A stretch of DNA of 64,000 bases, taken from positions 164,952 to 228,951 of the forward strand of contig DLCK01000030.1 of the NCBI GenBank assembly GCA_002480565.1. The letters run 5' to 3'. This document shows, one piece after another, positions 1 to 8,507 of the stretch; the first letter of the stretch is position 1, and every line of letters begins with the position of its first letter. The notes under the pieces were generated by a model, which saw nothing but the letters and a program-made list of their open reading frames with translations, was not told where the DNA came from and made no database searches. The position numbers and the translations under genes were made by a program. This stretch comes from Phycisphaerales bacterium UBA7800 (GTDB lineage Bacteria > Planctomycetota > Phycisphaerae > Phycisphaerales > Phycisphaeraceae).

Positions 1-2
1 AG

Positions 3-299
3 CAGATCGACATCACGTTGCCTGACACCCAAACTGCCACAGCACCGCAGTCCAAGACGCCCATCATTGTCACCATCACCGACAAAGGTGAAATTTACAT
101 CGGCGACCGTCCCTACGAAATCGCTCAATTGCAATCCATCATGGGCAAACTCGCAGAGCAGTTCCCCAACGAAACCGTCGTCGTCCGTGGCGATAAAGGT
201 TCAGCGTTCGGACTTGCAGTGCAGGTCATGGACGTCGCCCGAGCATCAGGACTTCGCAACATCAGCATCGCGACATCCAAACTCCAAAGCGAGTTGTAA
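3..299 (+). CDS. exbD: ExbD/TolR-type biopolymer transport protein, 5' end cut by the window
   Basis: Only the C-terminal periplasmic domain is present; the frame is open to the left edge, so the cytoplasmic N-terminus and membrane helix lie outside. The visible part has the ExbD/TolR periplasmic pattern: a beta strand (PIIVTITDKGEIYIGD), a helix, the strand ETVVVRGDKGSAFG, then the helix VQVMDVARASGL and a last strand ending IATSKLQSEL. ExbD/TolR proteins work with ExbB/TolQ as the proton-driven stator that energises TonB- or TolA-like transducers. The 18-bp gap to the next gene, together with close spacing through to 5181, indicates one operon. ExbB is expected just upstream of the window. 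Family assignment is secure; the substrate or partner system is not known. Confidence 0.85.
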   Translation, partial: QIDITLPDTQTATAPQSKTPIIVTITDKGEIYIGDRPYEIAQLQSIMGKLAEQFPNETVVVRGDKGSAFGLAVQVMDVARASGLRNISIATSKLQSEL

Positions 300-317
300 A
301 TCCATCGAGGTCTCACC

Positions 318-731
318 ATGTCCAACAAGTTCAATCGCAGTCACCTGCAACATCAAAGCCCACTGAAACGTACAGTCCAGTACGGCATGATGCTGGTAGC
401 CGCGATCACCTTGAGCTTGCTTGGCGGTTGTGCCTGCAGTGGCCAATCCTGCCCGTCAAAGGTCAAGCCCCAACAAATGTCCATCGTATCGCCATTGGTG
501 CTTGAGATTGATGTCAACGGACAGATTAGCTGTGAAGGACAAACCTGCGAACTACAGCAGGTGGACACCTTGATGAGTCAATTAGCCAAGGACAATCCAG
601 ACCGGCAAATGCTGCTTAAATGTCCAAAAGAACTGCAATTCGCCAAAGCGGTTCAGATTATGAGTTCTGCAAAACAAGCTGGATTCACGCAGGTGAGTAT
701 CGCGACATCGAATACAAAAAGTGAGTTGTAA
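318..731 (+). CDS. ExbD-like periplasmic domain carried by a predicted lipoprotein
   Basis: This 137-residue protein starts with a basic region and a hydrophobic stretch (VAAITLSLLGGC) that ends in a lipobox, so it is a predicted lipoprotein. It lacks the usual ExbD cytoplasmic segment and proton-path Asp helix. From about residue 58 it aligns with the periplasmic domain of the ExbD just upstream: P-L-V-L-E-I-D-V-N-G-Q-I against P-I-I-V-T-I-T-D-K-G-E-I, AKAVQIMSSAKQAGF against GLAVQVMDVARASGL, and a shared IATSxxxSEL terminus. The residue after the lipidated Cys is Ala, which in the E. coli Lol rule favours outer-membrane sorting. It probably arose by duplication of the ExbD domain and was re-anchored. 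Role is inferred: a lipid-anchored partner or cap of the ExbD dimer. Confidence 0.75.
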   Translation: MSNKFNRSHLQHQSPLKRTVQYGMMLVAAITLSLLGGCACSGQSCPSKVKPQQMSIVSPLVLEIDVNGQISCEGQTCELQQVDTLMSQLAKDNPDRQMLLKCPKELQFAKAVQIMSSAKQAGFTQVSIATSNTKSEL

Positions 732-736
732 AAACC

Positions 737-3286
737 ATGATAAACGTCCAACGCTTCGGTCAACGCAGTCTTAAAACCGCTTGTGGTTTAGCGCTCCTGC
801 TGGCGATGATTTTTACCAGTTTCATCACCGACACCGCACAAGCTCAGAACTCTGCTGCCCATCAGCAATTTGTCTTCGCCTACCGACTGCTTCAGCGTGA
901 GGAGTATCAACTCTCCGCCCAGGCGTTCGACGAATACCTTGCTCGATATCCACAAGACGAAAAACGTGGCGACGCCTTGTACTACCGGGCACTACTCTCA
1001 CGAAACACCAGTCAAAACCAACAGGCAATCCAATACCTCGAACAAAACGTTGCCCCGATGCATGTCCCGGATCATGCGATGCTGTTTCTCAAGGGACAGA
1101 TTTACTCCGACCTTGGACAGCATGAAAAAGCGATCCAGGCATTAGAGTCCATCGACCTGCAAAATCTGGATTCGGATACCAAAGCGTCGATCTTCTATCT
1201 GCGTGGCAAAGGCTATCGGGGCCTCAACAACCTGCCGGCAGCGGCAACCCAACTCAAAGAAGTCATCAAAATCGACTCCTCGCTCAAAGCTCAGGCCATG
1301 TTGGACCTGGCGCGGATTGAGGTCTTGATGAAGCTCCCTGCCGATGCGCTGGCAACCCTCAAAAAATGTTTACAACTCAACAACCCGCAAGTCTCCGCCG
1401 AGGCCGGCCGCCTTGCAGGTGATCTGGCGTTTGAATTGAAAATGTACGATCAGGCCTCACAGTACTACAACGTCGTCATGACACAGTACACAGCTTCGGA
1501 ACATCTGAGCCCTGCCATCACCGGCATGCTTTGGTCTTTGTACGAACAGAAGCAATACGGCCAGGTCCTTGCCACCTTCGATCAAGTCAAAAAACATCTT
1601 GGCAATCATGAACGTGTCACCGGTTGGTACCTGGCTGGTGCCTCGCATCAGGCGATGGGTGACCACAACAAAGCGGTCGCACTGTTCGGGGCGATTCTCG
1701 CTGCCGCATCAGGTTCGGATCTGGAAGACAAGGTGCTTTACCGCTTAGCCGCCAGTCAATATGAAATCGGTCAGTTCGGCGGGATGACGCAAACCATCGC
1801 CAAGCTCCGCAAAGCGTTCCCTGACTCCAAGCGACTTGCCGATGCCGGATACCTCCTGGCCACGGCTGCGCTTAAGCAAGGTGACAACAACCTCGCAGCA
1901 GCAAGACTCTCGGCCATCATCGACAGTGGTCAACGCCATCCGTTTTATACCCAGTCCCTGCTTCAACGTGCCCGGTTGTACGAATCCATCAATCAACCCG
2001 AACATGCTGTAGCCGATTATGAAACCTATGCTGCGGTCTACCCGACGGCTGAAAATCAAGTCAAACTCCCCGAGGACACCGTCGCGCAGGCGATGGTGCG
2101 ACTTGTGGATTTGAACTACCAGATCAAACGTTTTGAAGCTTCCGATCAGGCAGCTTCCAAACTACTTGAACAGCCCAAACTTGACCCGTTGGTTGAAGCA
2201 GAAGGCTTGTATCGTCGCGGTCTGGCTCAGGTGCAGATGAAGCAGTTCGCCAAAGCGATCAACACCCTTTCAGCACTGCTCGATAAGTATCCGCAGAACC
2301 ACTACCGGGCTGACAGCATCTACTACCGCGGACTCCTGGAACTGTCACTAAAGCAAACCGACAAGGCGATGGCGGACCTCAAAGAAGCAGCGGCGGCTCA
2401 GACCTTATCCCGCCCGTTGAAGATCAATTCACTGCGACTTGCTGCGATGCTCGAACGTCAAGCCAAGCAGGATGATGCCGCGGCAGCCACACTGGGCAGT
2501 CTGGAAAAACTCGTCGGACTCACCGGCCTGAACATTCGCGAACTGATCTGGATCGGCGAGTACTGCATGGATCGCAATCAACCGGAACTTGCGATGAAAT
2601 ATCTCAAGCCCATCCTCGGTGGCAATGCTTCGGCATCCCGCGGCGAACTGTCCAAAGCCCTGATGCTCGGCGCCCAATCCCTGCGGGCACAGGACAAGCT
2701 TCCCCAAGCGATTGATGCCTTCCGTGAAGTGGTTGCCATGAGTGTCGGTCACGGCTATCAAGCCCGTATCCAACTGGCTCGCACCTTGGCCAAAGCTGGT
2801 CAATATGATGAAGCGTTGATTGAATACCAATCCCTCATCGCTGCAGAGCAAACGCAGATCGCATGTGAAGCGCTGTATGACAGTGGTGAACTGCATCGCC
2901 AACTTGTGCAGGTTCGACTGCGTGAAAGCGATGCCGCAGGTGCCACAGCTGAGCGTGAACAGGCGATTGTGAGCTTCAAGCGTTTGATCCTGCTTTACAG
3001 CTTCCCTGAGGTGTCGCCACTTCCTGAACTTGCCAACATTCAACTGGCGGAACTGGCTATTGAAATGGACAAGTCTGATGACGCCAAAAAGCAATTTGAG
3101 GAAATGGTTCAAGCCTATCCTGACAGTGTCTATGGCACCTATGCCACCGCGTCTTTAGCCATGATGGAAAACCGCAAGACAGTTGCGACAAGTCTGTACA
3201 AAAAGATTCGCGAAGCCGAGCCAATCGACTCACGTCTACTCACACGGATCGACAATCAAATCAAAGTATTGGGAGGTGTGCAATAA
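737..3286 (+). CDS. Secreted large tetratricopeptide-repeat protein of the VWA/ExbD operon
   Basis: An 849-residue protein with a signal peptide (basic start, hydrophobic ALLLAMIFTSFITDT, cleavage near AQAQ) followed almost entirely by TPR-type helix pairs, with motifs such as RGDALYYRALL, GLAQVQMKQFAKAINTLSALL and ADSIYYRGLLELSLKQTDKA. TPR solenoids bind protein partners; in Tol-Pal loci the periplasmic TPR protein CpoB/YbgF plays such a role. The gene begins 5 bp after the lipoprotein gene and its stop overlaps the next start by one base (TAATG), so it is translationally coupled to the VWA gene. A comparable TPR gene closes the second ExbBD operon at 25878-28514. Bases 775-793 inside the signal peptide codons resemble a half of the dispersed repeat described at 5191. 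Confidence 0.8.
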   Translation: MINVQRFGQRSLKTACGLALLLAMIFTSFITDTAQAQNSAAHQQFVFAYRLLQREEYQLSAQAFDEYLARYPQDEKRGDALYYRALLSRNTSQNQQAIQYLEQNVAPMHVPDHAMLFLKGQIYSDLGQHEKAIQALESIDLQNLDSDTKASIFYLRGKGYRGLNNLPAAATQLKEVIKIDSSLKAQAMLDLARIEVLMKLPADALATLKKCLQLNNPQVSAEAGRLAGDLAFELKMYDQASQYYNVVMTQYTASEHLSPAITGMLWSLYEQKQYGQVLATFDQVKKHLGNHERVTGWYLAGASHQAMGDHNKAVALFGAILAAASGSDLEDKVLYRLAASQYEIGQFGGMTQTIAKLRKAFPDSKRLADAGYLLATAALKQGDNNLAAARLSAIIDSGQRHPFYTQSLLQRARLYESINQPEHAVADYETYAAVYPTAENQVKLPEDTVAQAMVRLVDLNYQIKRFEASDQAASKLLEQPKLDPLVEAEGLYRRGLAQVQMKQFAKAINTLSALLDKYPQNHYRADSIYYRGLLELSLKQTDKAMADLKEAAAAQTLSRPLKINSLRLAAMLERQAKQDDAAAATLGSLEKLVGLTGLNIRELIWIGEYCMDRNQPELAMKYLKPILGGNASASRGELSKALMLGAQSLRAQDKLPQAIDAFREVVAMSVGHGYQARIQLARTLAKAGQYDEALIEYQSLIAAEQTQIACEALYDSGELHRQLVQVRLRESDAAGATAEREQAIVSFKRLILLYSFPEVSPLPELANIQLAELAIEMDKSDDAKKQFEEMVQAYPDSVYGTYATASLAMMENRKTVATSLYKKIREAEPIDSRLLTRIDNQIKVLGGVQ

Positions 3287-5181
3287 TGCCAACCCCCGGA
3301 AACAATCTCAAAGATACTGACCCGCGAACCGCCATGTCTTCGACGTTGAACATGCCCAAACATTTCGCCTGGGCTGAGCATGCAAACATTTTGTTCTTTG
3401 CTGCACTACTCGTGAGTGTGATTGCACATGGCGCTTTGGCGTTCAAGTATGCCAATGAATCCTTTGTGCATATTGATCCGGCACTCATCGGCCAGGACAA
3501 TACGTTCATTGCAGTCGATCGCGCACCGGAACAGGACATCATCGTCGATCCCCTGCCTGAAGAAACAGTCGACACCAAACCCCAAGAGTCCGTCGAGGCG
3601 ATGGATCAGACGGTTAATGAAGATGACTTGGTGGCCATGTCCCAGGCCTTGCTTGATGACAGTCCGCCGCCGCCAGCTCAATCCCAGGCAGTGACCGAGG
3701 AAGTTGAACTGCGACAAATCGCAGACGAAAAACCTGCTGACAACCTTGAAGAAGGCAAGCTCTCCGAAGGCTTCCCCGAAGTTGCCCTGCCAAGCTCCGT
3801 GAAAGACTCACAGCTTGTGCAGATTCCGCTGGACATCAAGTTCACCCCCGGCACAGGTACCGGTGACGAAGGAACCGGCGAAGGGTCCGGCGGCGGGACA
3901 GGCGGCATTGCCATGATCAGCGGTGATGCGCAAAACATCCTCCTTGGCAGCGGACTTGTGGCTGGTTTTAATCCCAAGCCTCAAAAACTCGCGCCCCCGG
4001 TCTTTGAGGAAAAACATGATGTGACCGTCGACAATGCCATCGTCGATGCGCCTTTGCAAATGCCCAAGGTGGACTTTACCGAACTGGCAATGGATGAAGC
4101 TGCCAAGGTCAATATCCCTGAAAAACTCGACCACGATTTTGACTACTACCTCACCCGCTATGTCGCCCCGCAGCAGACCAACACCGGCTGGTTTGGTCGC
4201 AAACAAAGCTTCACCGATGACGGGCGTGGTTATTTCAAAGTCGAAATCGTCCCACGTAAATCCCTTAAGCGTCTGCCAACCATGCCCAAGGATGTGGTCT
4301 ACCTCATTGATATCTCCGGCAGTGTCCCGCAGACCTGGGTCGATCAAATCGTCCGAGGTGTCCGCGACAGCCTGGCATCACTGAATAAAGAGGATCGATT
4401 CAACATCGTGTTCTTCTCGGATACCCCGGTCATCTTCAGCCCCAACCAGATTCAGGAAGCCACTGATGAAAATCTGGCAAAGGCTCGACAGTTTCTGCAA
4501 GACCGTAACTCCGAAGGTATGACCGACGTGAACCATGCGTTGTCTCGACTGCTGGTGCGCGACCTTGAAGTCGCCCGTGTCTACAACCTGATTATGATCT
4601 CCGACGGACGCCCAACACATGGCGTGATGGATACGCGGGAACTGATCAACCTCATCACCCGTGACAATGATCAAGTTGCCAGCATCTACTGTGTCGGCGT
4701 GACCAATCGTCAGAACCGTTCGTTGCTTGAGTTCCTTGCCTATCGCAACAAGGGCTTCTGCGTGTACTCCGACAGTGAAATGCAGGTCGCTCAAACGATC
4801 CGTGATTTGGGTAGCCGACTGCGTTACCCGCTGATGAAGGACGTGCACATGAGCTTACTTGGGATTGATCCCGAAGATGTGTACCCCAAGGACTTGCCTA
4901 ATCTTTACCAAGGCGAGAAGTTTGAAATTTACGGTCGGTATGATCGCAGCCGCAAGTTCACGATGCGCGTGGTCGGCCACAACGGTCGGCGTGTATTGGA
5001 CATGACCTTTGGCAAAGACATCGCTGAATCACAAGTCGGCGAAAAGGAAATGCCCTTTAGATGGGCGTTCTGGAAGCTGCATCATCTTTACAGCGAGATG
5101 CTCCGCCGTGGTGAATCCGAACGCGTCAAAGCCCAGATCGAGGCCCTCAAAAAGCAATACGATCTGACGACGTTGTATTAA
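3286..5181 (+). CDS. TonB-like membrane-anchored VWA-domain protein (locus 1)
   Basis: This 631-residue protein has a short basic cytoplasmic start, one membrane helix (about residues 34-54) with the motif S44-V-I-A-H48, an acidic Pro/Glu-rich periplasmic region, a Gly-rich linker (about residues 190-205), and a von Willebrand A domain. The metal-ion-dependent adhesion site is intact: D342-I-S344-G-S346, then a Thr in EGMTDVNHAL and an Asp in ISDGRPTHG. The SxxxH motif in a single N-terminal helix is characteristic of TonB and TolA, where it contacts ExbB/ExbD or TolQ/TolR. No TonB or TolA C-terminal domain is seen; the VWA domain occupies that place. Given the ExbD genes upstream, I infer a proton-motive-force-driven transducer with a VWA output domain. 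It is the last gene of the operon; a palindromic repeat follows. Confidence 0.8.
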   Translation: MPTPGNNLKDTDPRTAMSSTLNMPKHFAWAEHANILFFAALLVSVIAHGALAFKYANESFVHIDPALIGQDNTFIAVDRAPEQDIIVDPLPEETVDTKPQESVEAMDQTVNEDDLVAMSQALLDDSPPPPAQSQAVTEEVELRQIADEKPADNLEEGKLSEGFPEVALPSSVKDSQLVQIPLDIKFTPGTGTGDEGTGEGSGGGTGGIAMISGDAQNILLGSGLVAGFNPKPQKLAPPVFEEKHDVTVDNAIVDAPLQMPKVDFTELAMDEAAKVNIPEKLDHDFDYYLTRYVAPQQTNTGWFGRKQSFTDDGRGYFKVEIVPRKSLKRLPTMPKDVVYLIDISGSVPQTWVDQIVRGVRDSLASLNKEDRFNIVFFSDTPVIFSPNQIQEATDENLAKARQFLQDRNSEGMTDVNHALSRLLVRDLEVARVYNLIMISDGRPTHGVMDTRELINLITRDNDQVASIYCVGVTNRQNRSLLEFLAYRNKGFCVYSDSEMQVAQTIRDLGSRLRYPLMKDVHMSLLGIDPEDVYPKDLPNLYQGEKFEIYGRYDRSRKFTMRVVGHNGRRVLDMTFGKDIAESQVGEKEMPFRWAFWKLHHLYSEMLRRGESERVKAQIEALKKQYDLTTLY

Positions 5182-5190
5182 AACCAATTC

Positions 5191-5272
5191 AACCGCTTGC
5201 GGTTTAGCGTTACTTGTATCTGCCGATCACCGTTAGTATTCGGTTCTCGCCTGCGATGCTAAACCGCAAGCG
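5191..5272. repeat. Dispersed palindromic repeat, family A, copy 1
   Basis: The left end AACCGCTTGCGGTTTAGCG pairs with the right end GCTAAACCGCAAGCG, leaving a loop of about 48 bases. Each end can also fold on itself (AACCGC-TT-GCGGTT). Related copies with conserved inner words CTTGTAT and TCTCGC lie at 16402-16488 and 18615-18701. All three are between genes, directly after stop codons. It lies between the VWA gene and dtd and may act as a terminator or mRNA-end structure. Confidence 0.8.
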
Positions 5273-5307
5273 ATCCATCCAATCAATACCTTTACCCCAT
5301 CTGTCCT

Positions 5308-5760
5308 ATGCGAGTTTGTCTTCAACGCGTTTTAACTGCATCTGTCACGGTCGACTCCAAAGTCGTCGGTGAGATTCAGCATGGGCTGTTGTTACTCACA
5401 GGTGTCGGGCATGACGACACGGCGGACATCGTCGACAAGATGGCTGCCAAGGTCGTGAACCTGCGGATATTTAGTGACAGTGATGGCAAGTTCAATCTCT
5501 CGCTGTTGGATACCAAGGGCGGCGCGTTGGTGGTCAGCCAATTCACGTTGTATGCCGACGCTCACAAGGGACGACGTCCAAGCTACATTGATGCTGCCCG
5601 GCCGGAGACTGCTTCGCCTTTATGTGACCGTTTTGCTCAGCAGTTAGAACAACTGGGAATCGCCCCGGTACAGACCGGCATCTTCGGTGCGGATATGGAT
5701 GTCGCGTTGGTCAATGACGGGCCGGTGACGATCTGGCTTGATAGCGATGACGTGTTGTAA
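5308..5760 (+). CDS. dtd: D-aminoacyl-tRNA deacylase
   Basis: A full-length 150-residue Dtd protein. It hydrolyses D-aminoacyl-tRNA (for example D-Tyr-tRNA) in the cytoplasm and so keeps D-amino acids out of translation. The two family motifs are both present: SQFTLYAD (the -SQFTL- motif with the catalytic-site Thr) and NDGPVTI (the NxGPVT motif). The start ATG gives MRVCLQRV, the standard N-terminus. It stands alone between a repeat and the opposite-strand GH20 gene; the 15-bp gap to that convergent gene shows no clear terminator. Confidence 0.97.
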   Translation: MRVCLQRVLTASVTVDSKVVGEIQHGLLLLTGVGHDDTADIVDKMAAKVVNLRIFSDSDGKFNLSLLDTKGGALVVSQFTLYADAHKGRRPSYIDAARPETASPLCDRFAQQLEQLGIAPVQTGIFGADMDVALVNDGPVTIWLDSDDVL

Positions 5761-5775
5761 ACGAACACTCTTATT

Positions 5776-7293
5776 TTAGACGCTCAGAGCTTGCCGCTTG
5801 CGTGGTTTGGAATGCTCATACTGTTCAAGACGTTGGGCGAATTCATCAAAACTGCGTCCGAGCTTCGGTGACCAAAGCGCTTCGGCAAAGGCGATGAGTC
5901 GGGGGAAGATTTGTTTCTCCAACGCCTTTTCATTCTCAGCATACTCCGTCCAGATTGGTGATTCGCTGCCAAGAATATTGGTTTGATATTCCTTCTCCAA
6001 TCCTTCAGGTGTCGGGTCGAAGTGATAAACCTTTTCCAAAGGCAAGACCAACATCCAATCCGGCTTGGTCGGACGATCCGCTTCCAATGCCGGGTAATCC
6101 AGATAAACCCATTCATGATTGGAGTTGATCACGGCATAGCCCTTGCGTGCTGCGGTGGCGGCTTCATGGGCAAACCATGCGTGAACGATCTGACCATTGG
6201 GAATTTGATCATCCACGCCATCGGTCCAGGCAATGGTCTGGCGGTCAAGTGTCTGCTGAACATGATCGTGAATCTGCCCAAGCACATGCGTCCGCAGTGC
6301 GATGTTGGTTGTCAGTCCTAATTTGGTTTTGATTGCTGAGCAGACCGGACACTGATCCCACTTTTCGCCGGGCGTTTCGTCGCCTCCGATGTGCAATTGC
6401 TGCGTGAATATCTCTGCCATTTCCGAGAGGACGGTTTTGAGAAATGCGTAAACCTGGGGTTTACCTGCACAGTAAGGAAATCGCCCTGCGGATTGGGTGT
6501 AAGCATCCCAACCGTCGTGGTCGATATCAATGGCCTCACCGCTGCAGGAGAGTTCGGGGTAGGCGACCAAGGCACTGTTGCAGTGTCCGGGGATTTCAAT
6601 TTCCGGGATCACGGTGATGTGTCGATCGCGTGCGTATTGGACGATATCGCGCATTTGGTTTTTGGTGTAGTACCCGCCGTAGCGCTTACCGTTTTCGGTT
6701 CGCCATGCTGCGATATCCGTGAGTTTAGGATAGGCATCGACCTGCGCCCGCCAGGCCTGGTCGTCACAAAGATGCCAATGCAGTCGGTTGAGTTTCAGTG
6801 CTGCCATGCGGTCGATATGTTGCTTGATCCAAGCCACTTCCTGAAAGTGCCTCGCCGAGTCGAGCATAAAACCACGCCATGCATAACGGGGATAATCGGT
6901 GATCTCACAGCAGGGAATTGCAGCTTGTTTGCGATGGGTTCGGATTAATGCAGTCAAACTTTGCAGGGCATAAAACACACCTGCGGTATCCGTGGCGGTG
7001 ATTTGAATCTGTTCAGTCGTCACGCGCAGAACATAGGCTTCGGGCTTGGCATCACAGCAGTCGGGGTTGATACTGATAAGCAGATTAGCAGCATGGCCGT
7101 TGGGTGTGATTTGGTATTGAGCGTTGCAGTCCTGGGGCAAGCATTGATGTAATAAATCTAACCAAACTGTCAGTTCATTGGCAGGCAAAGCTGTCGAACC
7201 ATACACCAGAAAGTCACGACTTAACACAAACGCACCAGTGAGCATTTTAGTCTCAGCAGGTTTGGGGATAATGTTCAATGCGGTAAGTTGCAT
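5776..7293 (-). CDS. Family GH20 beta-N-acetylhexosaminidase
   Basis: About 505 residues: an N-terminal GH20b-type alpha/beta domain (about residues 1-130) and the GH20 TIM barrel beginning at WRGFMLDSAR (residue 139). The catalytic Asp-Glu pair of substrate-assisted catalysis is D305-E306 in HIGGDETPGEKW. It should release terminal beta-linked GlcNAc or GalNAc. No signal peptide is visible, so it probably acts in the cytoplasm on imported oligosaccharides. I chose the ATG at 7293; a TTG three codons upstream directly follows the stop of the ROK gene. It lies downstream of that regulator on the same strand, so co-transcription is likely. Confidence 0.92.
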   Translation of the reverse strand: MQLTALNIIPKPAETKMLTGAFVLSRDFLVYGSTALPANELTVWLDLLHQCLPQDCNAQYQITPNGHAANLLISINPDCCDAKPEAYVLRVTTEQIQITATDTAGVFYALQSLTALIRTHRKQAAIPCCEITDYPRYAWRGFMLDSARHFQEVAWIKQHIDRMAALKLNRLHWHLCDDQAWRAQVDAYPKLTDIAAWRTENGKRYGGYYTKNQMRDIVQYARDRHITVIPEIEIPGHCNSALVAYPELSCSGEAIDIDHDGWDAYTQSAGRFPYCAGKPQVYAFLKTVLSEMAEIFTQQLHIGGDETPGEKWDQCPVCSAIKTKLGLTTNIALRTHVLGQIHDHVQQTLDRQTIAWTDGVDDQIPNGQIVHAWFAHEAATAARKGYAVINSNHEWVYLDYPALEADRPTKPDWMLVLPLEKVYHFDPTPEGLEKEYQTNILGSESPIWTEYAENEKALEKQIFPRLIAFAEALWSPKLGRSFDEFAQRLEQYEHSKPRKRQALSV

Positions 7294-7302
7294 AGGGACC
7301 AA

Positions 7303-8463
7303 TCAGCTTTCATTGACAGTGGCAGCCAGCAGTGAATCATCATCGAGCATGCATGAATGATTGCCGATCAATGCCTGTTCCAAAGCAACATCCGCAGCAC
7401 CGAGACAGACGCCGTGGTCCATGTGAGCAGACGCCAACACGTTGACATGCCGCATGGGGATGGGGACGTTTTTCTCGTTGACTCGGTTTTGAATATGGGT
7501 GAGCATTTTTTGATTGGCCAGTCCCAGATTCCCACCGATGATCACCGAGCAGGGGTCGATTAAGTCAGTCATGGCAACGAGTGTATCGGCGATGTGATCG
7601 GCTAAACCGTGGAGTTCGTCGGGGAAGTCGCCCTGCCGATCTGCCATGGTTAACAGATGCTTGGCTTCAACGATACCGTAGGGTTTATCATCCAGTAAGG
7701 TATCGATTTCCCCTGCCCCAAAGTGCGCCCCGCGACAGAGCTTGCCATTGAGAAACAGAGATGCGCCAAGGCTGCTGATGGTGTAGTTTTGTGCCTGGTC
7801 GGATGTGTTGACCAGAAAATACAGGAAGTCCTCGGTGTCCACTGCATTACCACTACGCGCTTCGGCCTGGGTGGCAAAGTTGGAGTCGTTATCCACACAG
7901 ACTGGCACCGAAAAGACTTCGCTCATGGCGTTGGCAAGATTGAAATTCTCCAGACCAAACCGTGTGGATCGCAGGATGACACCTGTGTTGGGATTCACGA
8001 TCCCGGGGATCCCCACGCCGATGCCCAGGAGCTTGCCATTGGGTTTGCCATGACGCGCAAACCAGTTGGTGATGCGATTGTTGGCTGCTTGAGGCAGCAG
8101 TTCCAAGGGCTCACGCAGGAGCATGCGATCACGGTCGATGACCTGACCTTGAGCGTTGAGAAACACCAGGGAAGCTGAATCATTTTCAACACCAATACCC
8201 ACCACCCAACCCAAGTCCGGGTTGATCTCCAGGAGGACCTGCTTTTTGCCCATGCCCGGATTGTCACGTTTGCCTTGTGTGCGAATGACATCACGTTGGA
8301 TGAGTTCACGTGTGATGTAGGTCAAACTCGAATGTCGCAAACCGGTTTGTTGTGCAAGTTGATGTCGGGACAACGGGCCAGCCTGTCGCAAGAGATGAAC
8401 GACCAGTCGCCGGTTGTTGACAGCTGTTCGAACCTGATTGGATTTGGTCAGTGGTTGTTGCAT
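7303..8463 (-). CDS. ROK-family transcriptional regulator (NagC/XylR type)
   Basis: An N-terminal winged helix-turn-helix (about residues 15-65: RRLVVHLLRQAGPLSRHQLA, then QTGLRHSSLTYITRELIQRD) is joined to a ROK sugar-kinase-like domain. The ROK part shows GIGVGIPGIVNPNTG and the DNDSN motif. The Cys-rich zinc motif typical of ROK proteins (CxCGxxGCxE) is missing; the matching place reads GAGEIDTLLDDKPYG. It is thus more likely a sensor repressor than a kinase. The ATG at 8463 avoids overlap with the upstream pseudopilin gene and gives the usual start shortly before the HTH; an in-frame GTG lies at 8535. Being between a pseudopilin and a GH20 enzyme on the same strand suggests control by an amino sugar; the ligand is not shown by sequence. 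Confidence 0.9.
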   Translation of the reverse strand: MQQPLTKSNQVRTAVNNRRLVVHLLRQAGPLSRHQLAQQTGLRHSSLTYITRELIQRDVIRTQGKRDNPGMGKKQVLLEINPDLGWVVGIGVENDSASLVFLNAQGQVIDRDRMLLREPLELLPQAANNRITNWFARHGKPNGKLLGIGVGIPGIVNPNTGVILRSTRFGLENFNLANAMSEVFSVPVCVDNDSNFATQAEARSGNAVDTEDFLYFLVNTSDQAQNYTISSLGASLFLNGKLCRGAHFGAGEIDTLLDDKPYGIVEAKHLLTMADRQGDFPDELHGLADHIADTLVAMTDLIDPCSVIIGGNLGLANQKMLTHIQNRVNEKNVPIPMRHVNVLASAHMDHGVCLGAADVALEQALIGNHSCMLDDDSLLAATVNES

Positions 8464-8507
8464 ATTGACTACAGATGTTTCAATTTTAAATAGTGAGTGG
8501 ACTGTGA

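Noticed and set aside
2429..3112. Open frame of 227 codons on the minus strand
   Set aside because: It is antisense to the TPR gene at 737-3286 and has no recognisable features.
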